Positions 7,012 to 7,123 of a stretch of 7,123 nt of DNA are shown here, one piece after another. Location: contig JADYZK010000255.1 in NCBI GenBank assembly GCA_020853175.1, positions 1-7,123 on the forward strand, read 5' to 3'. Under the pieces are notes generated by a model. The model ran no database searches. It worked only from the letters and a program-made list of their open reading frames with translations, and had not been told where the DNA came from. Numbering within the stretch: position 1 is the stretch's first letter; the number at the start of each line of letters is the position of its first letter. The translations under genes and the position numbers were made by a program. Source of the stretch: Bacteroidales bacterium (GTDB lineage: Bacteria > Bacteroidota > Bacteroidia > Bacteroidales > F082).

Positions 7012-7092
7012 TGGTTAAAGAAAGAAAAAAGCTGTTTTATAACCACTGAAGACTTTCGATACGAATTGCACATACGTAATGAAAACTAACAA

Positions 7093-7123
7093 ATGATGAA
7101 GAAAAAAATATTGGTAATTGATG
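7093..7123 (+). CDS. N-terminal start of a probable response regulator or other receiver-domain protein (cut by window end)
   Basis: Only ten complete codons are present, reading MMKKKILVID, with a following codon that begins with G, so Asp or Glu would fit. A basic start followed by the hydrophobic strand ILVID is the classic beginning of CheY-like receiver domains (KKILVIDDE), whose acidic residues bind Mg2+ near the phosphorylated aspartate. The ATG at 7096 is an equally plausible start. An upstream promoter candidate at 6977-7011 and a long intergenic region in front suggest this is the first gene of its unit. With so few residues, another protein beginning with a similar beta-strand cannot be excluded. 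Output domain and partner kinase lie outside the window. Confidence 0.55.
   Translation, partial: MMKKKILVID

Larger units (their letters stand above)
6517..7092. other. Divergent intergenic region with repeats, no convincing gene
   Basis: This stretch separates the MATE gene (- strand) from the receiver-like gene (+ strand). The only open frame of note (6532-6720, TTG start) has a composition unlike a protein gene and covers the MATE promoter, so I do not call it. Visible structures are: GTGGT-AGC-ACCAC at 6721-6733; TGTTTCA/TGAAACA at 6780-6801 around an 8-nt loop; the palindrome ACAAAATTTTGT at 6810-6821; AGACA/TGTCT/AGACA at 6808-6835; and AACGTTTT direct copies at 6910 and 6928 with an inverted TAAAACG at 6943. 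-7-like elements occur at 6578 (-), 6880 (+) and 7003 (+). No tRNA or known riboswitch fold was recognised. Confidence 0.6.

Noticed and set aside
1..7123. Search for defence systems, mobile elements, CRISPR arrays and tandem repeats
   Set aside because: Nothing beyond single-copy housekeeping or envelope genes and short intergenic repeats was seen; there is no transposase, integrase, nuclease or spaced repeat array.

Overview
The window looks like ordinary chromosomal DNA from a member of the Bacteroidota (Bacteroidetes). It is moderately AT-rich. Starts are preceded by A-rich stretches instead of clear Shine-Dalgarno sites. Several sites upstream of genes match the Bacteroidetes -7 promoter element TAnnTTTG. 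The proteins include exported lipoproteins, a PD40 propeller protein and a lipoprotein-type prolyl oligopeptidase, all common in this phylum. The organism is inferred from these traits only; there is no rRNA or other taxonomic marker here.

Left part (1-2878, + strand): four closely packed co-oriented genes, with gaps of 1, 18 and 20 nt, that probably form one transcription unit. They are the C-terminal end of an alpha/beta-hydrolase (esterase/dienelactone hydrolase type), an exported TolB-like PD40 propeller protein, a membrane-anchored prohibitin/SPFH protein, and a class I glutamine amidotransferase-like (peptidase C26) gamma-glutamyl hydrolase with a lipoprotein signal peptide. Most of these products are predicted to work at or outside the inner membrane. 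No shared pathway can be read from the sequence.

Middle (2879-3001): a perfect 17-bp inverted repeat lies between the two convergent gene groups and probably serves as a shared bidirectional terminator.

Right-centre (3002-6516, - strand): a MATE-family multidrug/cation antiporter followed, 38 nt downstream, by a lipoprotein prolyl oligopeptidase (S9A) with a complete catalytic triad. The two are likely co-transcribed from a promoter in front of the MATE gene.

Right end (6517-7123): a divergent intergenic region of about 575 nt with candidate promoters facing both ways and several short inverted and direct repeats. It is followed by the first ten codons of a + strand gene whose N-terminus (MMKKKILVID) resembles the start of a response-regulator receiver domain. 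I found no CRISPR array, insertion sequence, tRNA or rRNA, phage gene or defence system, and no convincing previously undescribed system. The points most worth checking are the repeat-rich divergent regulatory region and the exported C26 hydrolase in the SPFH operon.
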